A stretch of DNA of 64,000 nucleotides. It comes from Mucilaginibacter sp. Lineage in GTDB: Bacteria; Bacteroidota; Bacteroidia; Sphingobacteriales; Sphingobacteriaceae. The translations under genes and the position numbers were made by a program. How positions within the stretch are numbered: the stretch's first letter is position 1; every line of letters starts with the position of its first letter. The notes under the pieces were generated by a model. That model ran no database searches and had not been told where the DNA came from. It worked only from the letters and a program-made list of their open reading frames with translations. This document shows positions 52,037 through 61,276 of the stretch, piece by piece. The stretch spans positions 1 to 64,000 of the forward strand of contig NZ_JAQBOF010000011.1 of the NCBI RefSeq assembly GCF_028288185.1, read 5' to 3'.

Positions 52037-53188
52037 TTATTTTACCATCCGGCCCTTCCAGATATACTTTTTGGTGTTACCCATTAAGCCAACGTATACG
52101 AAATATAAAATATGAAAAGGCTGTATTAGTAATAGTAACGACATCAATCGTTGCCTTTTAAAGAATAAGGTTATAGGTAGCAGGAATACAAACTCAACCA
52201 TATACTTTAATAAAAACTGTATCAGAAAAAGATAAAAAAAGCAGCTCTTATAAACACCTAGGCCCATATTTACCAATAATGAAATATTAAATAACCAGAT
52301 GCAAATAGTTAAAAACACTACTTTTTTGTCTTTATATTTTATTGATTTGGAAGCCCAGCGCCTGCGTTGTTGTAAAAACTCTTGCAGGGTTGCTTTGGCA
52401 TGGGTATAAACGACAGCTTCACGTAATTTTATGAACCCAATTTTGCCGGGAAAACGCTCTGCTATTTTTTGCAGTAATAGTTCGTCATCGCCTGATGCCA
52501 GATCGTCAATACCACTAAATCCGCCAACCTCATAAAATATATCTTTGCGATAAGCCAGATTGGCGCCATTGCAGGTTGACGCACGTTTATTACCAATAAA
52601 TGCTGCTCCAATACCTATTAAATAAGCAAATTCAAGGGTTTGCATACGCTCAAACAATGATTTTTCTTCAAAGAAAGTTACCGGTGCAGATATCATAACC
52701 GGCTGCTCAGCCTCATAATAGCCAACAATGGATGATAGCCATTTTGGCCCCATGCGGCAATCGGCATCGGTGGCAACCATTAACTCACCTGTTGAAATAC
52801 TTATGGCAGTAGCTATCGCCTTTTTTTTATATGAGTTTAGCGGTTCTGCTTCGTTAAGCTCTAATAGCTTAATGCCACGGTCTGCATAACTGCTGATAAT
52901 CTCTGCGGTTCTATCAGTCGAGTGATCGTCTACTATAATAATTTCGGTCAGGTGTTTGGGGTAATCCTGTGCCAGTATATCTTCGATAGTTAAATGTATG
53001 CGCTCTGCTTCATTGCGGGCTGCTATCATTACCGTTACCATGGTATTAAAATTGCCGGCATTAGCTTTAATGCGTTTTAAATTAGCCCATCCTGTTATAA
53101 AATACGACACTAATAACAGGTAGCTGCTTGTAAGCACTAAACAAATTATACTATAAGTTGCGATCAAAGAATTTGAGTTTAAATACAA
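52037..53188 (-). CDS. Glycosyltransferase family 2
   Basis: 383 residues: an N-terminal membrane helix, then a GT2 domain with VTVMIAARNEAERI, IIIVDDHSTDRT, ATDADCRMGPKWL (DxD), ASGDDELLLQKI and QQRRRWASK (acidic DD, QxxRW). C-terminal membrane helices (about 265-360) follow. It is a processive-type glycosyltransferase fold at the inner membrane. It overlaps the flippase-like gene by 38 bp, suggesting the pair acts on the same lipid or glycan. Confidence 0.93.
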   Translation of the reverse strand: MYLNSNSLIATYSIICLVLTSSYLLLVSYFITGWANLKRIKANAGNFNTMVTVMIAARNEAERIHLTIEDILAQDYPKHLTEIIIVDDHSTDRTAEIISSYADRGIKLLELNEAEPLNSYKKKAIATAISISTGELMVATDADCRMGPKWLSSIVGYYEAEQPVMISAPVTFFEEKSLFERMQTLEFAYLIGIGAAFIGNKRASTCNGANLAYRKDIFYEVGGFSGIDDLASGDDELLLQKIAERFPGKIGFIKLREAVVYTHAKATLQEFLQQRRRWASKSIKYKDKKVVFLTICIWLFNISLLVNMGLGVYKSCFFYLFLIQFLLKYMVEFVFLLPITLFFKRQRLMSLLLLIQPFHILYFVYVGLMGNTKKYIWKGRMVK

Positions 53189-54125
53189 ATGCGGAGCCTA
53201 AAATAGCTGGAATAATTAAGTTTATAAACCATATAGATGTAAAGGCGGCAATTACGGCAATTTGTTGATGTGTTACATAAGCAAACAAAGTAGCTGCCGC
53301 GGTTGCGCGTACCGGTACATCTAACAGGTCAAGAGAGGGTAATGCCGATTGTATAAAGAATACAATAAACACCATCAATATTACATCATGAAATGGAATA
53401 TATGGTATCAACAAATGTATAACCAGGTAATATTGAAAAGAAAATATAAAAAAACGGGCAAGGCAAAAGCACATAATGTTTATGAGTTCGCCAAACTTAT
53501 AAGTGCCCATTATATCAAAAAAGCGGTGATACTTTTTAAGGAATGATACCTTGTTTAACAACCATACCAGCCATTTAATATTAAAATAAAGCACCAGGAA
53601 CAGGCCAATAATAACCAATGCAATAAGTAAAATAGCTAACAATGCCCAAGTATTAAGGTCGAGAAAAGTATAAGCAAACCAAATAGTGGCACTGGCGCCT
53701 AGCACGTTTGTAATTACATTCTGGCCAAACGAGCCTACTGCCATTGCAAAAATGCCATGGATGCGTTTACGCGGGGGTAAAAACATTACCCTGCCGCCAT
53801 ATTCACCAATGCGATTGGGGGTAAATATGGCCCAGGTTAGCCCAAAAAAAACGCATTCGATGGCTTTCCACAGGTTTATAGGTGCCAGCTTACGGGTCAA
53901 GTGTTGCCATTTTAAGCATTCTACCAGCCAATTGGCAAACATTAAAAGCACCACCGTTGACATTATAATAATAACATGGTTATGATTAAGCGTGGTTACC
54001 GCGTTTTCAAACTGCTTTAAATCATCGCCCTTTCTTAAAAACCAACGATATATAAATGTAAAAGCCAGCACCAGTATAGCGGCTTTTAAAAAATAAGAGA
54101 AGAACTTCCTGGCGATAGCGGTCAA
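53151..54125 (-). CDS. Lysylphosphatidylglycerol-synthase-TM/UPF0104 family membrane protein
   Basis: 324 residues with about eight membrane helices. Family motifs include WLVECLKWQHLTRKL, FTPNRIGEYGGRVMFL and QSALPSLDLLDVPVRATAA, as in the UPF0104/AglD2-like branch often found next to glycosyltransferases and proposed to be lipid or glycan flippases. It ends in a 38-bp overlap with the GT2 gene. Activity is not demonstrated. Confidence 0.9.
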   Translation of the reverse strand: MTAIARKFFSYFLKAAILVLAFTFIYRWFLRKGDDLKQFENAVTTLNHNHVIIIMSTVVLLMFANWLVECLKWQHLTRKLAPINLWKAIECVFFGLTWAIFTPNRIGEYGGRVMFLPPRKRIHGIFAMAVGSFGQNVITNVLGASATIWFAYTFLDLNTWALLAILLIALVIIGLFLVLYFNIKWLVWLLNKVSFLKKYHRFFDIMGTYKFGELINIMCFCLARFFIFSFQYYLVIHLLIPYIPFHDVILMVFIVFFIQSALPSLDLLDVPVRATAAATLFAYVTHQQIAVIAAFTSIWFINLIIPAILGSAFVFKLKFFDRNL

Positions 54126-54186
54126 TAGTAAATGTTTTGTGCAATGTTACAAAAAAGACGGGCAAGTCTTGATCGAGATAGTACAA

Positions 54187-54372
54187 TTACAAAATATGGG
54201 GAGATTTGTTTTGCAAAGATTTTTCATAATCCGCTATGCTTTCTAATAACCTCTTTGCATTTGCAGGGCTTTTAGCAAAAAAATGGTTTCGTCTATAATG
54301 TTATACTTCTTAATACCCTCAATAAAAAAGCTTTTAACCTTCGAAGAAAAGAGTGTAAAGTGGGTTTTTCAT
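54187..54372 (-). pseudogene. Small antitoxin-like gene with two homopolymer frameshifts
   Basis: Reading the minus strand from ATG 54372, the frame stops after 12 codons. If one base is removed in an A5 tract near codon 3 and one is added in the run at 54277-54283, a continuous 61-codon protein appears: MKTHFTLFSSKVKSFF, IEGIKKYNIIDETIFF, AKSPANAKRLLESIADYEK. The tail resembles small Bacteroidetes antitoxins (SPANAKRLLESI). It starts two bp after uvrA ends, same strand. It could be a decayed gene or sequencing error in homopolymers. Confidence 0.45.
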
Positions 54373-54373
54373 A

Positions 54374-57217
54374 TTACAATCCCATTTCCTTCTTCAAAAA
54401 CTGTCCCGTAAAGCTATTTTTAACTTTGCAAAGTCCCTCTGGCGTGCCTGAAAACAGGATGTTACCACCGCCGGACCCACCTTCCGGTCCAAGATCAATT
54501 ACATGGTCGACTACCTTAATAACATCCAGGTTATGCTCAATTACCAATACGGTATTGCCTTTATCAACCAATTGATATAATACGCCTAGTAAAACGTTAA
54601 TATCCTCAAAGTGCAGGCCTGTTGTTGGCTCATCCAGTATATAGAAAGTATTGCCGGTGTCTTTTTTAGATAGTTCGGTAGCCAGCTTAACACGCTGCGC
54701 CTCGCCGCCTGATAGCGTGGTTGATGATTGGCCTAAACGGATATATCCCAAACCCACATCCAACAAAGTTTTTACTTTGCGATAAATAGACGGGATATGT
54801 TCAAAAAAAGGAACAGCATCTTCAATGCTTAGATCCAACACATCACTGATGGATTTGCCTTTGTAGCGCACCTCTAATGTTTCACGGTTATAGCGCCTGC
54901 CGCCACATTCTTCGCATGGAACTTGCACATCAGGTAAAAAATTCATTTCGATAACCTTCATGCCTGCTCCCTGGCAGGTTTCGCAACGGCCACCTTTTAC
55001 GTTGAACGAGAAACGTCCCGGTTTATAACCACGAATCCTTGACTCGGGTAATGCTACATATAGATTACGGATATCAGAGAATACCCCGGTATAAGTTGCC
55101 GGATTTGAACGTGGTGTACGTCCTATGGCGGTTTGGTCTATCTCAATTACTTTATCAATGTTGTCTAACCCCTCAATTTTCTCATAAGGTAACGGATGTT
55201 TTTTTGCCCTGAAGAAGTGGTGGTTTAATATAGGATATAGTGTCTCGGTTATCAGACTTGATTTGCCACTGCCGGATACACCGGTAATGCCGATCAGTTT
55301 ACCTAATGGAAACTCAACACTAACTTTCTTTAAATTATGGCCGGTTGCTTTTTTAAGCGATAATATTTTACCGTTGCCCTCGCGCCTTTTCTTTGGGATA
55401 GCGATCTCGCGCTCGCCATTGATGTATGATGTGGTAAGGGTATGGCATTTCATCAATTCGGCAGGTGTGCCTTGTGCAACCACCTGGCCGCCATGTACAC
55501 CAGCTGCCGGCCCCATATCAATAACGTGGTCGGCTTGCAGTATCATGTCCTTATCATGCTCAACTACTAAAACAGTATTGCCCAGATCGCGCAGGTTTTT
55601 AAGGGCGTTTATTAAGCGCTCGTTATCGCGCTGATGCAGGCCGATGCTTGGCTCGTCCAGTATGTACATCACGTTCATTAACTGCGAACCTATCTGTGTG
55701 GCCAATCGGATACGCTGCGCCTCGCCACCTGATAGTGTTTTGGCAGTGCGGTCCAATGTTAAATAGCTTAATCCTACATCCATCAAAAACACAATGCGGG
55801 CACGGATCTCTTTTAAAATTTCTTTGGCGATGACGTTTTGGCGCTCGGTTAATCTATCCTCTAAATTTTCAAACCATTCCTGCAAAGTGCGGATATCCAT
55901 AATGGATAGCTCGAATATGTTTTTATGGTCGACCTTGAAGTTTAACGATTCCTTCTTCAGCCTTGCTCCATCACAAACCGGGCACGTTTTTAGCACACGA
56001 TAGTTTTCCATGTCGTCCATGCCTTCATCGCCCCGGCGCTCCTGCTGCTCTTCCAGCATCCGGATAATACCATCAAAAGTGATCTGGTAGCTTTGTACGT
56101 TCCATTTGTTGTACTCAACAGAAACAGTTACCATTTCGTTAGTACCGTTTAATATGATGTCCAACTTTTCCTTTTCCAATTTTTCAATTGGGGTAGATAA
56201 AGAGAACTCAAACTTTTTGGCCAATGCTTTTAATACCTGGAATATCCATGTTTCGCGGTATTCACCTAATGGTGCTAACCCGCCATTAAGGATACTTAAC
56301 TTAGCATTGGGAATAACCGATGCTTCGTCAACTTCAAAAATATAACCCAGGCCGTTGCATTTCTCGCAAGCGCCATAAGGCGAGTTAAACGAAAAGGTAT
56401 TTGGCTGAGGCTCATCATAAGAAATACCCGAAACCGGGTCCATCAAATATTTACTAAAATAAGCTACGTTATTATCCTTGTCGCCAATGCGGATAATGCC
56501 TTTGGCAATTTTTAAAGCGGCTTGTATAGAAGTGTATAAACGTTTGCTATCAGCTTCGCTAACTACCAAGCGATCTACAACAATATCAATATCATGTATT
56601 TTATAACGGTCAAGCTGCATTTTGGGCTCCACATCGGCAATGGCACCATCAACCCAAACCTTTAAATATCCCTGCTTGCGTATTTGCTCAAATAGCTCGC
56701 GGTAATGGCCCTTACGTGCTTTTACAACCGGCGCCAATATGTTTATCGGCTGCCCATCAAACCGCTCGAAAATAGTTTTCAGTATCTGGTCCTCGCTCAT
56801 GCGCTCCATTTTCTCGCCGCTTACATAGCTGTAAGCATCGCCCGTACGGGCAAAAAGCAAGCGCATAAAGTCATAGATCTCAGTAATGGTACCAACTGTC
56901 GAGCGTGGGTTTTTACTGGTGGTCTTTTGCTCTATGGCGATAACCGGGCTAAGGCCGGATACCTTATCTACGTCCGGGCGCTCCATACCGCCCATAAATT
57001 GGCGCGAATAGGCCGAAAATGTTTCCATATAACGGCGCTGACCTTCGGCATAAATGGTGTCAAACGCTAAAGAAGACTTACCGCTACCGCTTAAACCAGT
57101 AATAACAACCAGTTGGTTACGCGGAAAGGAAACGTCAATATTTTTTAAATTATGTACCCGGGCTCCGTAAACTTCAACTTCACTTTGCTCGCCCAGGTCT
57201 ATATGTTTTTCGTTCAT
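54374..57217 (-). CDS. uvrA: UvrABC excision repair subunit A
   Basis: 947 residues, standard UvrA length. Two ABC modules: Walker A GLSGSGKSSL and GVSGSGKSSL, two LSGGEAQR signatures, and Walker B regions ILDEPSIGLHQRD and ILDEPTTGLHFED. Zinc modules include CPVCDGARLKKE with CEKCNGLGYIF, and the second CETCQGAG / CEECGGRRY. It recognises DNA damage with UvrB. It is followed by a small frameshifted gene. A TATCTTTG -7-like box lies at 57342-57349. Confidence 0.98.
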   Translation of the reverse strand: MNEKHIDLGEQSEVEVYGARVHNLKNIDVSFPRNQLVVITGLSGSGKSSLAFDTIYAEGQRRYMETFSAYSRQFMGGMERPDVDKVSGLSPVIAIEQKTTSKNPRSTVGTITEIYDFMRLLFARTGDAYSYVSGEKMERMSEDQILKTIFERFDGQPINILAPVVKARKGHYRELFEQIRKQGYLKVWVDGAIADVEPKMQLDRYKIHDIDIVVDRLVVSEADSKRLYTSIQAALKIAKGIIRIGDKDNNVAYFSKYLMDPVSGISYDEPQPNTFSFNSPYGACEKCNGLGYIFEVDEASVIPNAKLSILNGGLAPLGEYRETWIFQVLKALAKKFEFSLSTPIEKLEKEKLDIILNGTNEMVTVSVEYNKWNVQSYQITFDGIIRMLEEQQERRGDEGMDDMENYRVLKTCPVCDGARLKKESLNFKVDHKNIFELSIMDIRTLQEWFENLEDRLTERQNVIAKEILKEIRARIVFLMDVGLSYLTLDRTAKTLSGGEAQRIRLATQIGSQLMNVMYILDEPSIGLHQRDNERLINALKNLRDLGNTVLVVEHDKDMILQADHVIDMGPAAGVHGGQVVAQGTPAELMKCHTLTTSYINGEREIAIPKKRREGNGKILSLKKATGHNLKKVSVEFPLGKLIGITGVSGSGKSSLITETLYPILNHHFFRAKKHPLPYEKIEGLDNIDKVIEIDQTAIGRTPRSNPATYTGVFSDIRNLYVALPESRIRGYKPGRFSFNVKGGRCETCQGAGMKVIEMNFLPDVQVPCEECGGRRYNRETLEVRYKGKSISDVLDLSIEDAVPFFEHIPSIYRKVKTLLDVGLGYIRLGQSSTTLSGGEAQRVKLATELSKKDTGNTFYILDEPTTGLHFEDINVLLGVLYQLVDKGNTVLVIEHNLDVIKVVDHVIDLGPEGGSGGGNILFSGTPEGLCKVKNSFTGQFLKKEMGL

Positions 57218-57223
57218 GGATTT

Positions 57224-57328
57224 AATTAGTGAATGAGCGATTGAGTGAATTAGTGAATGATAAATTGTAAATAGGTAAGTTTAGATACCCTTGTTAATCA
57301 CTCATTCACTAATTTCAATAATTCACTC
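57224..57328. repeat. Direct and inverted AATTAGTGAATGA repeats upstream of uvrA
   Basis: AATTAGTGAATGA occurs directly at 57224-57236 and 57248-57260 (24 bp apart). Its reverse complement, CTCATTCACTAATT, occurs at 57301-57314 (perfect 14 bp with 57224-57237), and GAGTGAAT (57243-57250) pairs with ATTCACTC (57321-57328). The region could fold into a long hairpin between the uvrA start and its promoter, or bind a regulator. Confidence 0.75.
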
Positions 57329-57341
57329 ATTAAATAGCCCG

Positions 57342-57349
57342 CAAAGATA
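57342..57349 (-). promoter_or_regulatory. -7-like element upstream of uvrA
   Basis: TATCTTTG on the minus strand matches TAnnTTTG. I find no good -33 element at the usual distance, so this is tentative. Confidence 0.35.
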
Positions 57350-57356
57350 AACAAAA

Positions 57357-57389
57357 AAGCCCGATCTGTCATCTGGACAGGCCGGGCTT
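57357..57389 (-). terminator. Terminator of the lytic transglycosylase gene
   Basis: AAGCCCG / CGGGCTT with an inner CTGTC / GACAG and loop ATCTG; on the minus strand followed by a T-tract. It lies 32 bp beyond the stop of the transglycosylase gene. Confidence 0.85.
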
Positions 57390-57421
57390 ATGGTGCTCCG
57401 TAAAAATTTTACTGTTACGTG

Positions 57422-58207
57422 TTAGTTGTAAGTTACAAAGTTTTTAGGCTGTAAATAACTGTAGTAATTGTTGTAGCCATATTGTTTGGGATTATCAATA
57501 ATTGCTTTCATGGCAATAAGGTTGTAAACATAATTACCGGTTTCGCGGTTTAACTTCATCCTAAAATAGTTATCCTCGCTTTGGCTGTGGATGGCTTTCT
57601 CTAATTTAATAGAGCCATTGTTGTAAGCCGCTGCAGCAAGCGTCCAGCTTTTAAACTCGGCATGCAGCTCTTTAATGTACTTGCAAGCCGCTATGGTTGA
57701 TTTGCGAATACTCATTCGCTCATCTACACCATGTCCAACCTTTAGTCCATAAGTGCGTGCAGTACCCGGCATAAACTGCCATAAACCCGCGGCGCCTTTT
57801 GGCGATGTGCCTTCTTTTAAACCCGATTCAACCAAGGGCAAATACTTAAAATCATTTGGAATCCCATAAAATTTTAAAATTGGCTCAATTATTGGAAATA
57901 ATTTATCGGCCTTAATTTGCAGAATGTGTGATTGAATATTTTTGTAATTATGCCTTTTTAGTGAATTCTGCATTTTGCGGGACACCGCGTTGCTAACAGG
58001 AAGCGATTCATTTGCGAAGCTGTAATCATTTGCTGCAACGTGGTTGTAAGCTACAAATTTGGCGCTAAAAGGGCTTGTTATTGGCCCTGGTTTTGCCGCC
58101 GAAATGCTGTAAATGTTAAGCTTGAAAATGATAGTCAGCACAACGATTACGGAGCACGTAATTAAGTGTTTGTTAGCCATTTTTTTTGTATTCATAGAAC
58201 GATCCAT
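57422..58207 (-). CDS. Lytic transglycosylase (SLT domain)
   Basis: 261 residues from ATG 58207 (MDRSMNTKK); a start four codons later, or one 17 codons upstream, is possible. An N-terminal membrane or signal helix (HLITCSVIVVLTIIF) precedes a SLT/goose-lysozyme-like domain (about 100-245) with the catalytic Glu in PLVESGLKEG, AAGLWQFMPGTARTYGL and AAAAYNNGS. It cleaves peptidoglycan glycan strands in the periplasm. There is no LysM domain, unlike MltD. The gene is monocistronic with a strong terminator. Confidence 0.92.
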   Translation of the reverse strand: MDRSMNTKKMANKHLITCSVIVVLTIIFKLNIYSISAAKPGPITSPFSAKFVAYNHVAANDYSFANESLPVSNAVSRKMQNSLKRHNYKNIQSHILQIKADKLFPIIEPILKFYGIPNDFKYLPLVESGLKEGTSPKGAAGLWQFMPGTARTYGLKVGHGVDERMSIRKSTIAACKYIKELHAEFKSWTLAAAAYNNGSIKLEKAIHSQSEDNYFRMKLNRETGNYVYNLIAMKAIIDNPKQYGYNNYYSYLQPKNFVTYN

Positions 58208-58385
58208 TTTGGTAAATGTTGTACAAAGGTACGGTATATAAAGCAGATTGTCAAACACTTAACACCCCCTTAGTGTTTTGAGTTTTTTAAAATAGTTTAA
58301 AAAACGTGGTTTAAAGTGGTTTAAATGCAGTTTTTGAACCGATTTAAAAAATTGAAAAAACCAACAAAAATCGACTTAAAAACTG

Positions 58386-58393
58386 TACTTTTG
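58386..58393 (+). promoter_or_regulatory. -7-like element upstream of the pseudouridine synthase gene
   Basis: TACTTTTG matches TAnnTTTG and lies 34 bp upstream of the ATG. The -33 element is not clear. Confidence 0.45.
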
Positions 58394-58427
58394 CCGCTCA
58401 CGCTGCGAAAGCGCAAACTAAAAAACT

Positions 58428-59951
58428 ATGGTATTTAAAAGACCAACAAACAGTCGCGACGACAGGAAAGGCAGATCAAACGGACCCTCAAAAGGTGGCG
58501 ATAATAAACGATCTTCTTCCCCCCGTGCAAAGTCTTCAAAAGGCGCGGATAAACCCGGTAATGACAGTACTAAAAAAAGATACGCTAGCGGCCCCGCTGC
58601 CGAGCGCAGTTCTTTTTCATCCGGGGCCGAGAAAAAAAGCTTCGGTCCGCGTAAACCTTACTCTGGCCGCCCAACCGGTGGAGGAGACGAAGAAAGACCC
58701 AAAAGATCGTACGGCGATGGTGAATCATCAGGCGAAAAGAAAACCTTTACACCGCGCAACAAACCATATACTGGCCGCCCAAGCGGTAGCGAAGATGACC
58801 GTCCGAAAAGAAGTTTTGGCAGTGATAAAAAGGAGTTTACACCACGCAGCAAGCCGTATGGCACCCGCGACAGTGGCAGCGATGACCGTCCGAAAAGAAG
58901 TTTTGGCAGTGATGACCGTCCGAAGAAAAGCTTTGGTAGTGATGATCGCCCTAAAAGAAGTTTAGGCGGTGGCGGTGATTTTGCACCAAGAAACAGGAAA
59001 CCAACCGGCGCTGATTTTGGCGATAAACCCAAAAGAACCCCTAATAGCTACCAGGCGAGTGATAAACCGGCAGGCGAGCGCAAGTTCAGTTCAAGACCGA
59101 CAGTTGCGTTCAAAAGAAGCGAGGATGACGATAGGCCAACAAAAAAACCTGTTTATGATAAAATAACCCGCGACCGCGATGCACCGGTAAAAACATTACG
59201 CGCAAAAAAACCAGCTAAGAAAGTAGAAGATGAGGGCCTGATACGCCTTAACCGTTATATAGCCAACGCAGGTATATGTTCTCGCCGTAAGGCTGATGAG
59301 CTGATTATTGCGGGTGTGGTATCTGTTAATGGCGAAGTGGTTAATGAACTGGGTACAAAGGTTGATCCATTTAAGGACGAGATACGCTATAATGGCGAAA
59401 CACTTAAACGCGAAAAGAACGTTTACGTATTATTAAACAAGCCTAAAGATTATATAACTACTACCGAGGATCCGCAAGAACGTCGCACAGTAATGCACCT
59501 GGTTGAAAAAGCCAGCCGCGAGCGGATCTATCCTATTGGAAGGCTTGATCGTAACACAACAGGGTTGTTGTTAATGACCAATGATGGCGACTTGGCTGAT
59601 AAGCTTTCGCATCCGCGCAGCAATATTACTAAACTTTACCAGGTCGAGCTAAATAAAAGTTTAACGCAAGGCGATCTGAATAAACTGCAATTTGGTTTAG
59701 AGCTGGAAGATGGCCCTATAAAACCAGATACAGTATCATACGTTGCCGGTGGCTCAAAAAGAGAAATAGGTATACAGATACATAGCGGTAAAAACCGCAT
59801 TGTGCGCCGCATGTTCGAACACCTGGGCTATGATGTGGTAAAATTAGACAGAGTAGTTTATGCTAATCTAACCAAAAAAGATCTGCCACGTGGTCGCTGG
59901 CGTTTCCTTGACGAGAAGGAAGTTATACAGTTAAAACATTTGATAAAATAG
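58428..59951 (+). CDS. RNA pseudouridine synthase (RluB/RsuA type) with repetitive basic N-terminal extension
   Basis: 507 residues. Residues 1-265 are disordered, rich in Arg/Lys/Ser/Gly/Asp, with tandem decapeptides around DDRPKRSFGS encoded by 30-bp repeats at 58794, 58881, 58911 and 58941. The S4 domain follows (about 268-315: LIRLNRYIANAGICSRRKADELI), then the synthase domain with catalytic Asp374 in GRLDRNTTG, the LNKPKDYITT motif and GKNRIVRRMFEHLGY. It probably modifies 23S rRNA. The extension is much longer than in E. coli RluB but common in Bacteroidota. A terminator lies downstream. Confidence 0.95.
   Translation: MVFKRPTNSRDDRKGRSNGPSKGGDNKRSSSPRAKSSKGADKPGNDSTKKRYASGPAAERSSFSSGAEKKSFGPRKPYSGRPTGGGDEERPKRSYGDGESSGEKKTFTPRNKPYTGRPSGSEDDRPKRSFGSDKKEFTPRSKPYGTRDSGSDDRPKRSFGSDDRPKKSFGSDDRPKRSLGGGGDFAPRNRKPTGADFGDKPKRTPNSYQASDKPAGERKFSSRPTVAFKRSEDDDRPTKKPVYDKITRDRDAPVKTLRAKKPAKKVEDEGLIRLNRYIANAGICSRRKADELIIAGVVSVNGEVVNELGTKVDPFKDEIRYNGETLKREKNVYVLLNKPKDYITTTEDPQERRTVMHLVEKASRERIYPIGRLDRNTTGLLLMTNDGDLADKLSHPRSNITKLYQVELNKSLTQGDLNKLQFGLELEDGPIKPDTVSYVAGGSKREIGIQIHSGKNRIVRRMFEHLGYDVVKLDRVVYANLTKKDLPRGRWRFLDEKEVIQLKHLIK
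58794..58970 (+). repeat. 30-bp tandem coding repeats
   Basis: Units beginning GATGACCGTCCGAA or close variants start at 58794, 58881, 58911 and 58941, encoding DDRPK(R/K)S(F/L)G(S/G) units; 58881-58970 is three directly tandem units. Confidence 0.85.
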
Positions 59952-59952
59952 G

Positions 59953-59990
59953 AAGCCTCACTCCGGCCCTCCCCAAAGGAGAGGGAGCTG
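59953..59990. repeat. REP-like half-site
   Basis: GCCTCACTCCGGCCCTCCCC, AAAGGAGAGGGAGCTGAAA resembles one arm of the inverted repeat at 17317-17407 (GCCTCACCC..., GGAGAGGGA). It lies in the gap after the pseudouridine synthase gene. Confidence 0.55.
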
Positions 59991-59998
59991 AAAATATA

Positions 59999-60026
59999 AA
60001 CGCCCCGCACTCCGGGGCGTTTTTTT
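59999..60026 (+). terminator. Terminator of the pseudouridine synthase gene
   Basis: ACGCCCCG / CGGGGCGT stem with a short loop, followed by seven T. A strong Rho-independent terminator. Confidence 0.92.
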
Positions 60027-60074
60027 ATGGATTTTATTTACCTTGCACGTGTAAACTATACATTCTCTCAAGCT

Positions 60075-61208
60075 ATGAAAAAGTTATTGTTGTTAATCGC
60101 ACTGTTATCACCGGTGCTTTGTGTTGCTCAGAAAAAGTCGCAGGGCCCCAAAGTTTTTGACCTGATAATAGGAACTTATACAGGTGATGGTGAAAATGAC
60201 AGTAAGGGCATTTATGTATATCGTTTTTATGCGGAAAGAGGTGAGGTGGCTTATTTAAGTGAGGTTGAAACAAAAAACCCAACTTATTTGGCTATAACAC
60301 AAGATGGCAAATATGTTTATTCGGTAAACGAGAATACTGTAGGTACCAGTAGCGTAACCGCCTTTAAACTGAATAAAATCACGGGTAAAATGGACCAGCT
60401 GAATGTACAGCCATCCATCGGGTCGCCTGCATACATATCTGTAGATAAAGCTCAAAAAAATGTTTTTATAGCTAATTATGGCGGCGGCAGCCTACAGGCA
60501 TATCCGGTTAATAAAGACGGTTCCTTGGGAGCCTCTATCCAAACCATACAAGATATAGGTACCGGCCCTGATAAAATGCGTCAAATCGAACCACATGGAC
60601 ATTCGGCGGTTTTATCACCAGATGATAAATATCTGATGTTTGCCGACTTGGGAACTGATAAAATAAATATTTTCCGCTATCACGCATCCAAAAACCCGCC
60701 GTTAACACCGGCAGATGTTCCATTTGTAAGCACCGCCGGTGGTGCAGGCCCACGCCATAATGATTTTGCGCCAAACGGAAAGTTTATGTATAATATACAG
60801 GAAATGAAAGCCATGATAACCGCATATACCTATCAGGATGGTGTGCTAAAGGAAATACAAACTGTTAAAATGATGCCGGACAGTTTTAAAGGAGTAAACG
60901 GTGCGGCTGATATACATGTATCGCCGGACGGGTTGTTTTTGTATGCTACTAACCGTGGTACAGCTAATGAGATACTGGTTTATGCTGTTGATCAGTTAAC
61001 TGGTAAGTTAACCTACGTTGATCGTTACAAAACCGGCGAAAACCCGCGTAATTTTATGATAGACCCAACCGGAAATTATGTATTGGTTGGAAGCAATAAT
61101 CGTGTTGATATTTTTAAAGTAAATAAAGCTACGGGTAAGCTAGCACTTAATGGTAAATCTATTGTGATGAAGTCGGCCGTTTGCTTGAAAATGACGCCGG
61201 TAGAATAA
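60075..61208 (+). CDS. Secreted lactonase-family (6-phosphogluconolactonase-like) beta-propeller
   Basis: 377 residues from ATG 60075, which starts a signal peptide (MKKLLLLIALLSPVLCVAQ); upstream starts would precede the terminator and are rejected. The seven-bladed YbhE-like propeller pattern repeats: LIIGTYTGDGENDSKGIYVYRF, ISVDKAQKNVFIANYGGGSL, EPHGHSAVLSPDDKYLMFADLG, PRHNDFAPNGKFMYNIQEM, VSPDGLFLYATNRG. Its length is normal. The actual substrate outside the cytoplasm is uncertain. Confidence 0.92.
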   Translation: MKKLLLLIALLSPVLCVAQKKSQGPKVFDLIIGTYTGDGENDSKGIYVYRFYAERGEVAYLSEVETKNPTYLAITQDGKYVYSVNENTVGTSSVTAFKLNKITGKMDQLNVQPSIGSPAYISVDKAQKNVFIANYGGGSLQAYPVNKDGSLGASIQTIQDIGTGPDKMRQIEPHGHSAVLSPDDKYLMFADLGTDKINIFRYHASKNPPLTPADVPFVSTAGGAGPRHNDFAPNGKFMYNIQEMKAMITAYTYQDGVLKEIQTVKMMPDSFKGVNGAADIHVSPDGLFLYATNRGTANEILVYAVDQLTGKLTYVDRYKTGENPRNFMIDPTGNYVLVGSNNRVDIFKVNKATGKLALNGKSIVMKSAVCLKMTPVE

Positions 61209-61276
61209 AAAGACAGAGCAGATTACTTGTTTAAAGTGGGTAGCTACAGAATAACGCAAATAATTATATTTACCGC

